Source: Bacillus sp. RAR_GA_16 | GTDB lineage: Bacteria; Bacillota; Bacilli; Bacillales; Guptibacillaceae | Assembly (NCBI RefSeq): GCF_020165985.1 | Contig: NZ_JAIUKZ010000008.1 | Coordinates: 1 to 64,000 of the forward strand | Direction of reading: 5' to 3' | Length of the DNA: 64,000 nt | Shown: piece by piece, positions 18,514 through 26,660 of the stretch | How positions within the stretch are numbered: position 1 is the stretch's first letter | Layout of the letters: the number at the start of each line of letters is the position of its first letter | Position numbers and translations under genes: made by a program | Notes under the pieces: model-generated | Told to the model about the DNA's origin: nothing | Databases searched by the model: none | The model's input: only the letters and a program-made list of their open reading frames with translations

Positions 18514-19376
18514 GGATAGAACGTGTTGATAGAGTTGGTGTGATTGGTTCAGGAACAATGGGTTCACAGATCGCAATGGTTTGTGCGCTTGCTGGCTACC
18601 CTGTTGTCTTGAACGATATTGAGGAAAGTAGTCTTGATAATGCTAGAAAATCCCTTGAAGGTCATATGAATCGCAGAATCAAGAAAGGAAAACTGACCGA
18701 AGCACAGGTGAAAGAAGCATTTCGTTTGATTCATTTTAGTACATCCTTAAATGATTTCAAAGAAACCGATCTCGTTATTGAGGCAATTATTGAAAAATTA
18801 GAAGTTAAAAGAGACCTGTTTGCTAAACTCGATCAAATCTGCCCCAAACATGGCATTCTCGCAACAAATAGTTCAACAATCGTTAGTTCAAAAATAGCAG
18901 ATGCAACGAATCGTCCGGAAGCTGTATGCAACATCCATTTCTTCAATCCTGCTCTTGTCATGGATTTGGTGGAAGTTGTAAAAGGGCCGCATACATCTGA
19001 TCAAACAGCGACTACAGCCTACGAATTTGTAGAATCCATACACAAAACCCCTGTTTTACTGCAAAAAGAAATTTCAGGTTTTGTCGCAAACAGGATTCTA
19101 GGAAAATTGGTAGACGAAGCGGTTTACTTACTTGAGAACGGCTACGCAACTCACGAAGAGATCGATCTCGTGTGCACGAAAGCATTAAATCATCCGATTG
19201 GACCTTTTGCACTCATGGACCTCACGGGTATCGATGTAAACTACTATGTACGACAACAGCGCTATGAAGAATCCGGAAATGAAGCAGACCGGCCAGCACG
19301 CATTGTAAAAGAGAAAGTAAGCAAAGGGGAGCTTGGAAGAAAGACCGGTAAAGGTTTTTATAGCTATCAATCTTAA
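18510..19376 (+). CDS. 3-hydroxyacyl-CoA dehydrogenase (first copy)
   Basis: The 288-residue enzyme oxidises a 3-hydroxyacyl-CoA with NAD. It has the Rossmann motif GVIGSGTMGSQIA at residues 10-22, LATNSSTIVSSKIA, NIHFFNPALVMDLVEVVKG with the catalytic His, and the C-domain GLMDLTG-like ALMDLTGIDVNYYV. Length suits the bacterial Hbd type. The start codon overlaps the preceding stop (ATGA). A second enzyme of the same family lies at 20619, perhaps for a different substrate or stereochemistry. Confidence 0.93.
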   Translation: MRIERVDRVGVIGSGTMGSQIAMVCALAGYPVVLNDIEESSLDNARKSLEGHMNRRIKKGKLTEAQVKEAFRLIHFSTSLNDFKETDLVIEAIIEKLEVKRDLFAKLDQICPKHGILATNSSTIVSSKIADATNRPEAVCNIHFFNPALVMDLVEVVKGPHTSDQTATTAYEFVESIHKTPVLLQKEISGFVANRILGKLVDEAVYLLENGYATHEEIDLVCTKALNHPIGPFALMDLTGIDVNYYVRQQRYEESGNEADRPARIVKEKVSKGELGRKTGKGFYSYQS

Positions 19377-19396
19377 ATGATGGGAGTCAATCTACT

Positions 19397-20170
19397 ATGG
19401 AAAATATCGATTTTACTCAAGAAGACCAACTGGCCTATTTAACGATCTCAAGACCAGAAGTAAGAAACGCACTGAACAAAGAAACATTAATCGAATTAAA
19501 ATCTGCCTTCGAGAAACTTGAAAAAATAGAGGAAGTGAAATGTGTCATCATCACAGGGGAAGGTGAGAAATCATTTGCAGCAGGGGCAGATATTTCACAA
19601 CTGGAAAAGAAAACGATGTATGATGCATTTCAATCAGGTAGCATGCAAGAAATCTATGACTATATTGAAGGCTATACGAAACCAACCATAGCAATGGTAA
19701 ACGGCTATGCGCTCGGTGGAGGATGCGAGCTTGCAATGGCATGTGATATAAGAGTGGCAGCTACTCACGCAAAATTTGGATTACCCGAACTCAATCTCTC
19801 CATCATCCCTGGAGCAGGTGGAACTCAACGACTTACGAGACTCGTCGGTCGAGGGAAAGCCCTAGAAATGATCTTAACAGGAAAATTGATTTCAAGTGAA
19901 GAAGCATCTGCGATTGGCCTGATCACTGACAGTGCTGAACCCTCACATTTAAAAGAAAAAACAGTTGAAATCGCACAACAAATTATTAATAAAGGTCCGA
20001 TGGCCGTCATGATGGCAAAGCTTGCCGTGAATATGGGAGCGGATACAGATATGAAAACGGGCTTACTCATTGAGAAGCTGTCACAAGCAATTCTTTTCGC
20101 TTCAGAAGACAAAAATGAAGGAACGAGAGCTTTTCTTGAAAAAAGAAAGCCCGTTTTCCAAGGTAAATAA
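19397..20170 (+). CDS. Enoyl-CoA hydratase (crotonase family)
   Basis: The 257-residue protein hydrates a trans-2-enoyl-CoA. It has the oxyanion-hole segments AAGADISQLE (about 55-65) and ALGGGCELAMACDIRVA, then FGLPELNLSIIPGAGGTQRL with the second catalytic Glu region. GLITDS marks the hexamer C-terminal part. It stands between the first 3-hydroxyacyl-CoA dehydrogenase and the thioesterase, with ATGGGAG-like Shine-Dalgarno sequence upstream. Confidence 0.94.
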   Translation: MENIDFTQEDQLAYLTISRPEVRNALNKETLIELKSAFEKLEKIEEVKCVIITGEGEKSFAAGADISQLEKKTMYDAFQSGSMQEIYDYIEGYTKPTIAMVNGYALGGGCELAMACDIRVAATHAKFGLPELNLSIIPGAGGTQRLTRLVGRGKALEMILTGKLISSEEASAIGLITDSAEPSHLKEKTVEIAQQIINKGPMAVMMAKLAVNMGADTDMKTGLLIEKLSQAILFASEDKNEGTRAFLEKRKPVFQGK

Positions 20171-20587
20171 ATGGAGACAAATACAAGCAACCTCTATGAC
20201 AGTGTAAGAAATGATTTTGAAACAAGCCCTTTTTTTAACTTATTAGGTTTTGAATTAGTATCCATTACTGAAGATGAAGTTATCCTTGAACTACCAATAG
20301 AGACAAAACTATTAAATACTCACGGAAGCTTGCATGGTGGTGTTTATGCAACGATGATTGATAATATTATTAGCTTAAAAATGCGTTCCATGATCGGTGA
20401 CCCTGTCATTACGATTAATTTAACCATCAACTATATTGCGCCAATTACCAATGGAAAAATCATTGCAAAAGCATTCGTATATGGGGAAGGAAAGAGAACG
20501 AAAATGGGCGAAGGTATTGTGATGGATGAGAATGGAAAGCTCCTTGCAAAAGGTAGTGGAACGTTTAAAGTGATCAAACCGAAATAA
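20171..20587 (+). CDS. PaaI-type hot-dog thioesterase
   Basis: This is a 138-residue protein with the PaaI-like signature LNTHGSLHGGVYATMIDNI, in which the HGG and following Asp/Asn residues form the active site. It should hydrolyse acyl-CoA, probably to free CoA when intermediates build up. The gene begins immediately after the hydratase stop, so it is translationally linked to it. Confidence 0.9.
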   Translation: METNTSNLYDSVRNDFETSPFFNLLGFELVSITEDEVILELPIETKLLNTHGSLHGGVYATMIDNIISLKMRSMIGDPVITINLTINYIAPITNGKIIAKAFVYGEGKRTKMGEGIVMDENGKLLAKGSGTFKVIKPK

Positions 20588-20618
20588 TTTCTATCGTTAT
20601 AGAAAAGAGGCGTTGTAA

Positions 20619-21470
20619 TTGTCAATTCAAAAAATAGCCGTGATCGGTGCAGGAACTATGGGAAGGGGAATCGCCTACTCTGCAGCAGCAGCAGGACTCT
20701 CGGTCATCCTCCAAGATGTCAGCGAGGCGTCATTAGATAAGTCCCAATCTTATCTAAAAACACAATTTGATCGGTCCGTTAGTAAAGAGATGCTTTCAAA
20801 AGAATTAGCTGAAAAACGTTATGAGGAAATTGAATTTACAACACAACTATCTGTCGCGGCCAGGGATCGTGATCTAGTAATTGAAGCAGTACTTGAAATA
20901 ATGGAACTAAAAACAAGTATTTTTCAACAGCTAGATGATCTTACACCAGACCATGCGATTCTGGCTACCAACACATCCACGATGAGTCCAACAGAAATTG
21001 CTGCCCAAACAAAGAGACCTGATCAATGTCTAGCCCTTCACTTTTTTAATCCAGTCCCAAAGATGAAACTAATCGAAGTCATTTGTGGATTAGAGACATC
21101 AGAAGAAACCATTAACAAGGCAATGACTTTTGGTCATTCCATTAACAAGGAATGCGTTCGAATTAATGAATTTCCCGGTTTTGCAGTCAGTCGAATGAAC
21201 TGCCTGATCGGCAATGAAGCGATGAACATGGTCATGGAAGGTGTTGGTTCACCGGAAGACATCGATAAAGCAATGAAACTTGGGTTAAATCATCCAATGG
21301 GTCCACTTGAACTCGCCGACCTTGTTGGCCTGGATACGAGACTTCGTAACATGCAATATCTGTACGAAACGCTCGGAGAAAAATATCGCCCATGCCCAAT
21401 TTTAACAAAATACGTTAAAGCCGGTAGACTCGGCAGAAAAAGCGGAAGAGGATTTTATACATATGATTAA
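20619..21470 (+). CDS. 3-hydroxyacyl-CoA dehydrogenase (second copy)
   Basis: The 283-residue product is clearly of the Hbd family: KIAVIGAGTMGRGIAYSAAAAG near the N-terminus, ILATNTSTMSPTEIA, ALHFFNPVPKMKLIEVI and NHPMGPLELADLVGLDTRL. The start is TTG 20619 with AAGAGG nine bases upstream. Having two such enzymes in one operon suggests two oxidation rounds with different intermediates, or a branched substrate. Confidence 0.92.
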   Translation: MSIQKIAVIGAGTMGRGIAYSAAAAGLSVILQDVSEASLDKSQSYLKTQFDRSVSKEMLSKELAEKRYEEIEFTTQLSVAARDRDLVIEAVLEIMELKTSIFQQLDDLTPDHAILATNTSTMSPTEIAAQTKRPDQCLALHFFNPVPKMKLIEVICGLETSEETINKAMTFGHSINKECVRINEFPGFAVSRMNCLIGNEAMNMVMEGVGSPEDIDKAMKLGLNHPMGPLELADLVGLDTRLRNMQYLYETLGEKYRPCPILTKYVKAGRLGRKSGRGFYTYD

Positions 21471-21485
21471 AAGGGAGAGATAGCA

Positions 21486-22634
21486 ATGGATTTTCAATTA
21501 GATCAGGACATTCAGTTTCTTAAAACCAACATCCGAAATTTTGTTGAAAATGAGGTCGAGAAGGCTGCCATGACCATTGAGCGTGAAGATCGTATTCCAG
21601 AACGGATCATTGAGCTTTCAAGAGAAATGGGCCTATTTGGCTTAAGTATCCCTGAAGAATATGGCGGTCTTGGGATAGGCATGGTTGGAAAATGCGCTCT
21701 TTATGAAGAGCTAGGGAAAACACATAATGGTTTTACGACTTTAATAGGGGCTCATACAGGTATTGGTACTGTTGGAATTGTTGAACTCGGTAATGAAGAA
21801 CAAAAGCAAAAATACTTACCTGATATGGCAAGCGGAAAGAAAATTGGCGCTTTCGCTCTAACCGAACCATCTGCGGGATCAAATGCGTCGAACTTAAAAA
21901 CCACAGCAGTGAAAGAAGGAAATAAATATATTTTGAATGGAACAAAGCACTACATTACCAATGCCACTGAAGCAGATGTTTTTACTGTAATGGCAGCAAC
22001 TGATCCATCAAAAGGAGCAAAGGGAATTACATCATTTATCGTTGAAAAAGATTTTCCAGGCTTTCATGTCGGTGCGGTGGAAGAAAAAATGGGCTTGAAA
22101 GGCTCTCACTCCGCTGAGCTTATTTTTGATAACTGTGAAGTACCAGAGGAAAACGTACTTGGTGAGGTAGGAAAAGGGTATGTCAATGCATTAAAAATTT
22201 TAGCTAATGGACGTGCCGGCCTCGCTGCACGAAATCTGGGTTCCTCTCAAAAACTCCTCGATTTGAGCATGAATTATGTACAAGAACGCATTCAGTTTGG
22301 CGTGCCAATTATTGAACATCAGGCCGTCGCGCATATGGTTGCAGAAATGGGTGTGGAAATTGAAGCACTAAGATCATTTACGTACCGCGTCGCCTGGATG
22401 GTTGACCGGGGTGAAAAAGTCATTAAAGAAGCGGCTATGCTTAAATTGTATGGATCAGAAGTTTACAACAGAGTGGCAGACAAAGCACTTCAGGTGCATG
22501 GGGGAATTGGCTACATTTCGGATTATCCAATTGAGCGATATTTCCGAGATGCACGAATTACACGCATCTATGAAGGAACTTCTGAGATACAAAAAAACAT
22601 TATTGCGAGTCAGCTCCGAAAAGAATATAGCTAA
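21486..22634 (+). CDS. Short-chain acyl-CoA dehydrogenase (second in the operon)
   Basis: This is a 382-residue ACAD with FALTEPSAGSNASNLKTTA, VHGGIGYISDYPIERYFRDA and RIYEGTSEIQK holding the catalytic Glu at residue 363. It is the paralogue of the first gene in the operon. AAGGGAGA lies before ATG 21486, and 13 bases separate its end from the thiolase. Confidence 0.94.
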   Translation: MDFQLDQDIQFLKTNIRNFVENEVEKAAMTIEREDRIPERIIELSREMGLFGLSIPEEYGGLGIGMVGKCALYEELGKTHNGFTTLIGAHTGIGTVGIVELGNEEQKQKYLPDMASGKKIGAFALTEPSAGSNASNLKTTAVKEGNKYILNGTKHYITNATEADVFTVMAATDPSKGAKGITSFIVEKDFPGFHVGAVEEKMGLKGSHSAELIFDNCEVPEENVLGEVGKGYVNALKILANGRAGLAARNLGSSQKLLDLSMNYVQERIQFGVPIIEHQAVAHMVAEMGVEIEALRSFTYRVAWMVDRGEKVIKEAAMLKLYGSEVYNRVADKALQVHGGIGYISDYPIERYFRDARITRIYEGTSEIQKNIIASQLRKEYS

Positions 22635-22647
22635 AGGAGGATAAGGA

Positions 22648-23838
22648 ATGAAAGAAAATATCGTCATTGTTGAAGCAGTTAGAACACCAGTGGGACGCTA
22701 CGGTGGCGTGCTAAAAAACTTAAATTCCGGTGAGTTAGCCGCTATTGCCATTAAAGAAACGATCGCTAGAGCAGGGATTACGCCTGAACTTATCGATGAA
22801 GTGATCCTGGGTGAAGTACGTCAAACGACGGAATCTTCAAATGTAGCAAGAGTTGCAGCATTAAGAGCAGGAATTCCTGCCACCTCACCCGCTTTTACAA
22901 TTAATCGACTTTGCGCTTCTGGTATGCAGGCAATCGCTTCAGCTGTTCAACAAATCCATAGCGGACAGGCAGAAATCCTTGTAGCTGGAGGAACAGAGAG
23001 TTTAAGTCACGCACCGATTTACTTACGTAACAGTCGTTTTGGAGGCGATAAAACAACTTTGGTAGACTCCAATTTGGAAGCTGGTCAACAGCCAGTCGAG
23101 TTATACGGAAATCATCTAGGAATGGGTGTTACTGCAGAAAACGTAGCTGAAAAATATCAGATTACGCGAGAGGATCAGGATGCTTTTGCTGCTGAGAGTC
23201 AGCGTCGTGCTGCAGAAGCGATCGAGAAAAAGGTTTTTGCTGAAGAAATCATTCCAGTTGAAACAAAGTCTAGACGTCAAACCAACTTGGTAATACATGA
23301 TGAACATCCGCGTCCAGGTACAACGGTAGAAAAACTTTCAATGTTAAAGCCCGTATTCAAGGAAGGCGGGACCGTTACTGCAGGAAATTCATGTGGAAGA
23401 AACGATGGCGCTGTAGCGATGCTTGTTATGAGGGAAGAGAAAGCTCATGAACTAAATCTACAACCTCTTGCTCGTGTCGTTGATTGGGCCACTTCAGGTA
23501 TTTCACCAGAAATCATGGGAGTTGGTCCTGTTCCTGCTGTTAAAAAACTGCTAGAACGAACTGAAATGCAGTTGAAAGATATTGGATTGTTCGAATTAAA
23601 TGAAGCATTCGCTGCACAAGCACTAGCCGTTATCCGTGAACTTGGTCTACAGGTGGATAAAGTGAATGTAAATGGTGGAGCCATTGCGCTTGGGCACCCA
23701 CTAGGTGCTACTGGAGCACGTATCTTAACTTCATTGATGTATGAAATGAAAAGAAAAAATGAGCATTTTGGCATCGCCACACTATGCGTTGGCGGTGGAC
23801 AAGGAATGGCAATGATGGTTGAAAATATGCTTAACTAA
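22648..23838 (+). CDS. Acetyl-CoA C-acyltransferase (thiolase)
   Basis: The 396-residue enzyme cleaves 3-ketoacyl-CoA with CoA to acetyl-CoA and a shortened acyl-CoA. The nucleophilic Cys89 is in NRLCASGMQAI. The other catalytic residues are in NGGAIALGHPLGATGARIL and TLCVGGGQGMAM. It is the last gene of the operon and is preceded by AAAGGAGG. Its stop codon lies inside the perfect palindrome at 23833. Confidence 0.95.
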   Translation: MKENIVIVEAVRTPVGRYGGVLKNLNSGELAAIAIKETIARAGITPELIDEVILGEVRQTTESSNVARVAALRAGIPATSPAFTINRLCASGMQAIASAVQQIHSGQAEILVAGGTESLSHAPIYLRNSRFGGDKTTLVDSNLEAGQQPVELYGNHLGMGVTAENVAEKYQITREDQDAFAAESQRRAAEAIEKKVFAEEIIPVETKSRRQTNLVIHDEHPRPGTTVEKLSMLKPVFKEGGTVTAGNSCGRNDGAVAMLVMREEKAHELNLQPLARVVDWATSGISPEIMGVGPVPAVKKLLERTEMQLKDIGLFELNEAFAAQALAVIRELGLQVDKVNVNGGAIALGHPLGATGARILTSLMYEMKRKNEHFGIATLCVGGGQGMAMMVENMLN

Positions 23839-23866
23839 AGAAGACGGGATCCCGTCTTCTTTAGTT
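23833..23866 (+). terminator. Perfect 34-bp palindrome at the end of the thiolase gene
   Basis: The 17 bases at 23833-23849 are mirrored exactly by 23850-23866, centred on GGGATCCC, and the thiolase stop TAA (23836-23838) lies in the left arm. It lacks a clean T run, so it may act as a terminator with the internal TCTTCTTT, or stabilise the 3' end. Confidence 0.65.
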
Positions 23867-23901
23867 GGAAATAAAACGGTAAATAAATCAGGAGGTTTCC
23901 G

Positions 23902-24375
23902 ATGAAGATTAGAAACTATCATCATAATGATCTCAATCAAATCATCGAATTATTTTTACAAACCATCCAGTATGTTAATCGAAAAGATTATTCTTCAATA
24001 CAAATAACTGCATGGACAAATTCAAAATCAACGTTAACGAGAACTTCAATATGGAAAGAGGAATTCAAACGAAATTTCACATACGTAGCTGAAAGAGAAG
24101 GGGATATTGTGGGTTTTATTGATTTAACTGCAACTGGGCACCTTGAGCGTTTGTATATTCATTACAAATTTCAGCGACAAGGGATTGCGACCGAACTTTT
24201 TTCAAAAGTTGAAAAAACTGCAAAAGAACATAACTTAATGAAGCTTACAACAGAAGCAAGCATAACCGCTCGTCCTTTTTTTGAAAGACATCAATTTAAT
24301 GTTATTAAGGATCAAACAAAGGTAATTGATGGAGTTTCTATGATAAATTTCTTAATGTCAAAAACATTAAATTAG
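23902..24375 (+). CDS. GNAT-family acetyltransferase
   Basis: The 157-residue protein has the GNAT fold: MKIRNYHHNDLNQIIELF at the N-terminus, GFIDLTATGHLERLYIHYKF in strand 4, and the acetyl-CoA pyrophosphate loop QRQGIATELFSKVE. RPFFERHQFNV is the usual last part. It resembles YafP-like putative acetyltransferases. The substrate is unknown. AGGAGG precedes ATG 23902, and it follows the palindrome as a separate unit. Confidence 0.88.
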   Translation: MKIRNYHHNDLNQIIELFLQTIQYVNRKDYSSIQITAWTNSKSTLTRTSIWKEEFKRNFTYVAEREGDIVGFIDLTATGHLERLYIHYKFQRQGIATELFSKVEKTAKEHNLMKLTTEASITARPFFERHQFNVIKDQTKVIDGVSMINFLMSKTLN

Positions 24376-24430
24376 ACTCTAATAATGATAGCTCTTATTA
24401 AAGGAGTGAAATCATTGGTTTACATGCAGG

Positions 24431-25036
24431 TTATGATATATACTTCATATGAAATTCCTTTGTGTACGCAATAGCTTCTAATAAAGAACCAGCGGTTTGA
24501 CCGTAACTGCCTAGTGCTAAAATTTGTTCCCCAAGTCTTATTCGCTTCTTTTTAATATATAGAAGACCGATTGTCTCAATCGCAAGTGCATACGTTTGAA
24601 TTGTTTGTCCTGTTGTGATATTTCCTGCATAGGGAGAATCACTTAAACTTGATCCCTGGGCTTCTAAACCGGCACCAATTGTTTGGATAACGTCTCCAAT
24701 TATATCAATAGATAGTCCTTCTTCTTCGTCTAAACTAAGGGCTTGAGCCCCTCCTATGACATTCGAAACATTTCCAGCTGCTTGAAGCCAAGAACCAAGA
24801 GCTCCTAAATTCTGTTCCAATGTATTTTCTGCCAAGCTTTCTCTTCCAACAGCTTGTAATGCGTTGCCTGTTGCTTCAATTGCATTCCCAATAACATAAA
24901 GATCTCCACCTACATCTTCTGCAACTGTTCCTTTTTCTTCTATCGCTACAATAGTATCCCCAATTGAAGCTACACCCGCTCCGAGAGCTTGAATCCACGC
25001 TCCTGTAAGGATGATTAGATCTCCATACACCTCCAA
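24431..25036 (-). CDS. Gly-rich amphipathic repeat protein of unknown function
   Basis: This is a 201-residue protein of unknown function. It is built from about six loose copies of a G-x-x-I/L-Q/E-x-x-G-x-x-L-x-x-x-G pattern, for example TGAWIQALGAGVASIGDT, GNAIEATGNALQAVGRE, LGSWLQAAGNVSNVIGG, IIGDVIQTIGAGLEAQGSS and LGSYGQTAGSLLEAIAY. It resembles the small family of repetitive Bacillus proteins sometimes labelled DUF6944, a match made from memory. Start TTG 25036 suits AAGGAAGGTGAG upstream. There is no signal peptide. The regular Gly spacing suggests stacked helices at a membrane or spore surface. Confidence 0.7.
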   Translation of the reverse strand: MEVYGDLIILTGAWIQALGAGVASIGDTIVAIEEKGTVAEDVGGDLYVIGNAIEATGNALQAVGRESLAENTLEQNLGALGSWLQAAGNVSNVIGGAQALSLDEEEGLSIDIIGDVIQTIGAGLEAQGSSLSDSPYAGNITTGQTIQTYALAIETIGLLYIKKKRIRLGEQILALGSYGQTAGSLLEAIAYTKEFHMKYIS

Positions 25037-25200
25037 TTTAACTCACCTTCCTTAACATTTCTTCATCTTATTCTACTAACCTAAATAATGTTTATATCAA
25101 ATGAAAGAAAATGGTATGAGAAAGTAAAATCATCAAGAAACGTATACCTCTTTCCGTTTAATGGATAATCACACCTACAAATGACCCACAAAAACATTTA

Positions 25201-25217
25201 TTGAGAATAGTTCTCAA
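25201..25217. promoter_or_regulatory. Fur-box-like palindrome 1
   Basis: TTGAGAATAGTTCTCAA is a perfect 7-3-7 palindrome resembling the TGATAATNATTATCA iron box with two symmetric changes. It lies just upstream of the siderophore operon promoter. Confidence 0.5.
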
Positions 25218-25223
25218 GTATCA

Positions 25224-25253
25224 TTGAATATGATAATCATTCTCATTTATAAT
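25224..25253 (+). promoter_or_regulatory. SigA-type promoter of the siderophore operon
   Basis: TTGAAT (25224-25229) and TATAAT (25248-25253) are spaced by 18 bases. The Fur box at 25231-25245 fills the spacer, so Fur binding would block polymerase. Confidence 0.75.
25231..25245. promoter_or_regulatory. Fur box 2 inside the promoter spacer
   Basis: TGATAATCATTCTCA matches the 7-1-7 Fur consensus TGATAATNATTATCA with one change and lies between -35 and -10. Confidence 0.85.
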
Positions 25254-25269
25254 GTTACTTGCAACGTAT

Positions 25270-25284
25270 TGAAAATGATTATCA
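25270..25284. promoter_or_regulatory. Fur box 3 downstream of the -10
   Basis: TGAAAATGATTATCA matches the 7-1-7 Fur consensus with one change. It overlaps the early transcribed region just before the dat ribosome binding site. Confidence 0.8.
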
Positions 25285-25304
25285 ATTAAAAAGGATGGTT
25301 CTAT

Positions 25305-26660
25305 ATGACTGTTAAAGATTTAGCCAATAACCAGACACTACTTGCACAGCAAGAAAAAAGAGAATCGAATGCAAGATCTTACCCAAGAAGGATACCGATC
25401 GCCATTTCTGAAGCAGAAGGTATTCTTGTTACAGACATGGACGGCAAGCGATACTATGACTGTTTGGCCGGTGCAGGAACGCTTGCACTTGGTCATAACC
25501 ATCCAGTAGTGATAGAAGCAATTGAGAAAATTCTTCACGATAAACGACCTTTACATACATTAGACATTACAACGCCAGTAAAAGAAGAGTTTGTGAATGA
25601 AATATATTCGAACTTGCCAGAACACTTTGCCGATCGGGCTAAAATCCAGTTTTGTGGTCCTACTGGTGGGGACGCCATTGAGGCTGCTTTAAAATTAGTA
25701 AAAACAGCAACTGGAAGAAGCAGTATTCTTACTTTCCAGGGTGGCTACCATGGTTCTACACATGGGACGATGGCGATCAGTGGTAATCATGCTCCTAAAC
25801 ATTATGTTCAAGGCTTGATGCCTGATACTCACTTCATGCCGTATCCTTACGCCTACCGATGTCCATTCGGAATGAAGGACGAAGAGGGGCACAGAGTTTC
25901 AAGTACCTATATCGAAAATCTTCTCGATGATCCAGAAAGCGGCATTTTAACCCCAGCAGCCATGATTCTTGAAGTCGTTCAGGGAGAAGGAGGATCAATT
26001 CCAGCACCCATCGAATGGCTTCAAGAAATGAGAAGAATCACAAGTGAGAGAGGCATCCCTCTCATTATTGATGAAATTCAAACTGGCATCGGTCGAACGG
26101 GTAAAATGTTCGCATTTGAACATGCAGGAATTGTTCCGGACGTTATTGTACTTTCAAAAGCAATCGGAGGAAGTTTACCTCTTTCCGTTGTGATTTATGA
26201 TCAAGATCTTGATAAGTGGAATCCTGGTGCGCACATTGGTACTTTTCGTGGAAATCAAATGGCAATGGCTGCTGGGACTGCTTCGTTGAAATTTATTAAA
26301 GAGCATGAACTTCACAATCATGCAGCTGCAATGGGTAAAAAAATGATTGTTGCACTAAAAAAGATGCAACACCAATTCCGAGAAATTGGTGACGTTAGAG
26401 GGAGAGGATTAATGATTGGTGTAGAGATTGTAGACCCTACACATAGCCAATCTGCTTCAGGAAGTTATCCATCTTATCCTGCATTAGCCAGTTGCATACA
26501 AAGAGAATGTTTTAATCGAGGTTTGATTTTAGAAGTTGGAGGGAGACATGGCAGTGTCATTAGACTTTTACCTCCGCTTGTTATAACGGAGAAGCAAGTG
26601 ACAGATGTTCTAAGAATCATTGAAGAAGCCGTAAAAGTTGCTGTGGAGTCAATGGAATGA
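25305..26660 (+). CDS. dat: Diaminobutyrate-2-oxoglutarate aminotransferase (RhbA type)
   Basis: This 451-residue class-III PLP aminotransferase makes L-2,4-diaminobutyrate from aspartate semialdehyde and glutamate. FCGPTGGDAIEAALKLVK, the PLP motif IIDEIQTGIGRTGKMFAFEH and VLSKAIGGSLPLSVV with the Schiff-base Lys are all present. The match to RhbA is supported by position: it is the first gene of an rhbABCDEF-order siderophore operon, followed immediately by the decarboxylase. The Fur boxes and promoter lie 20-80 bases upstream. AAAAAGGATGG precedes the start. Confidence 0.93.
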   Translation: MTVKDLANNQTLLAQQEKRESNARSYPRRIPIAISEAEGILVTDMDGKRYYDCLAGAGTLALGHNHPVVIEAIEKILHDKRPLHTLDITTPVKEEFVNEIYSNLPEHFADRAKIQFCGPTGGDAIEAALKLVKTATGRSSILTFQGGYHGSTHGTMAISGNHAPKHYVQGLMPDTHFMPYPYAYRCPFGMKDEEGHRVSSTYIENLLDDPESGILTPAAMILEVVQGEGGSIPAPIEWLQEMRRITSERGIPLIIDEIQTGIGRTGKMFAFEHAGIVPDVIVLSKAIGGSLPLSVVIYDQDLDKWNPGAHIGTFRGNQMAMAAGTASLKFIKEHELHNHAAAMGKKMIVALKKMQHQFREIGDVRGRGLMIGVEIVDPTHSQSASGSYPSYPALASCIQRECFNRGLILEVGGRHGSVIRLLPPLVITEKQVTDVLRIIEEAVKVAVESME

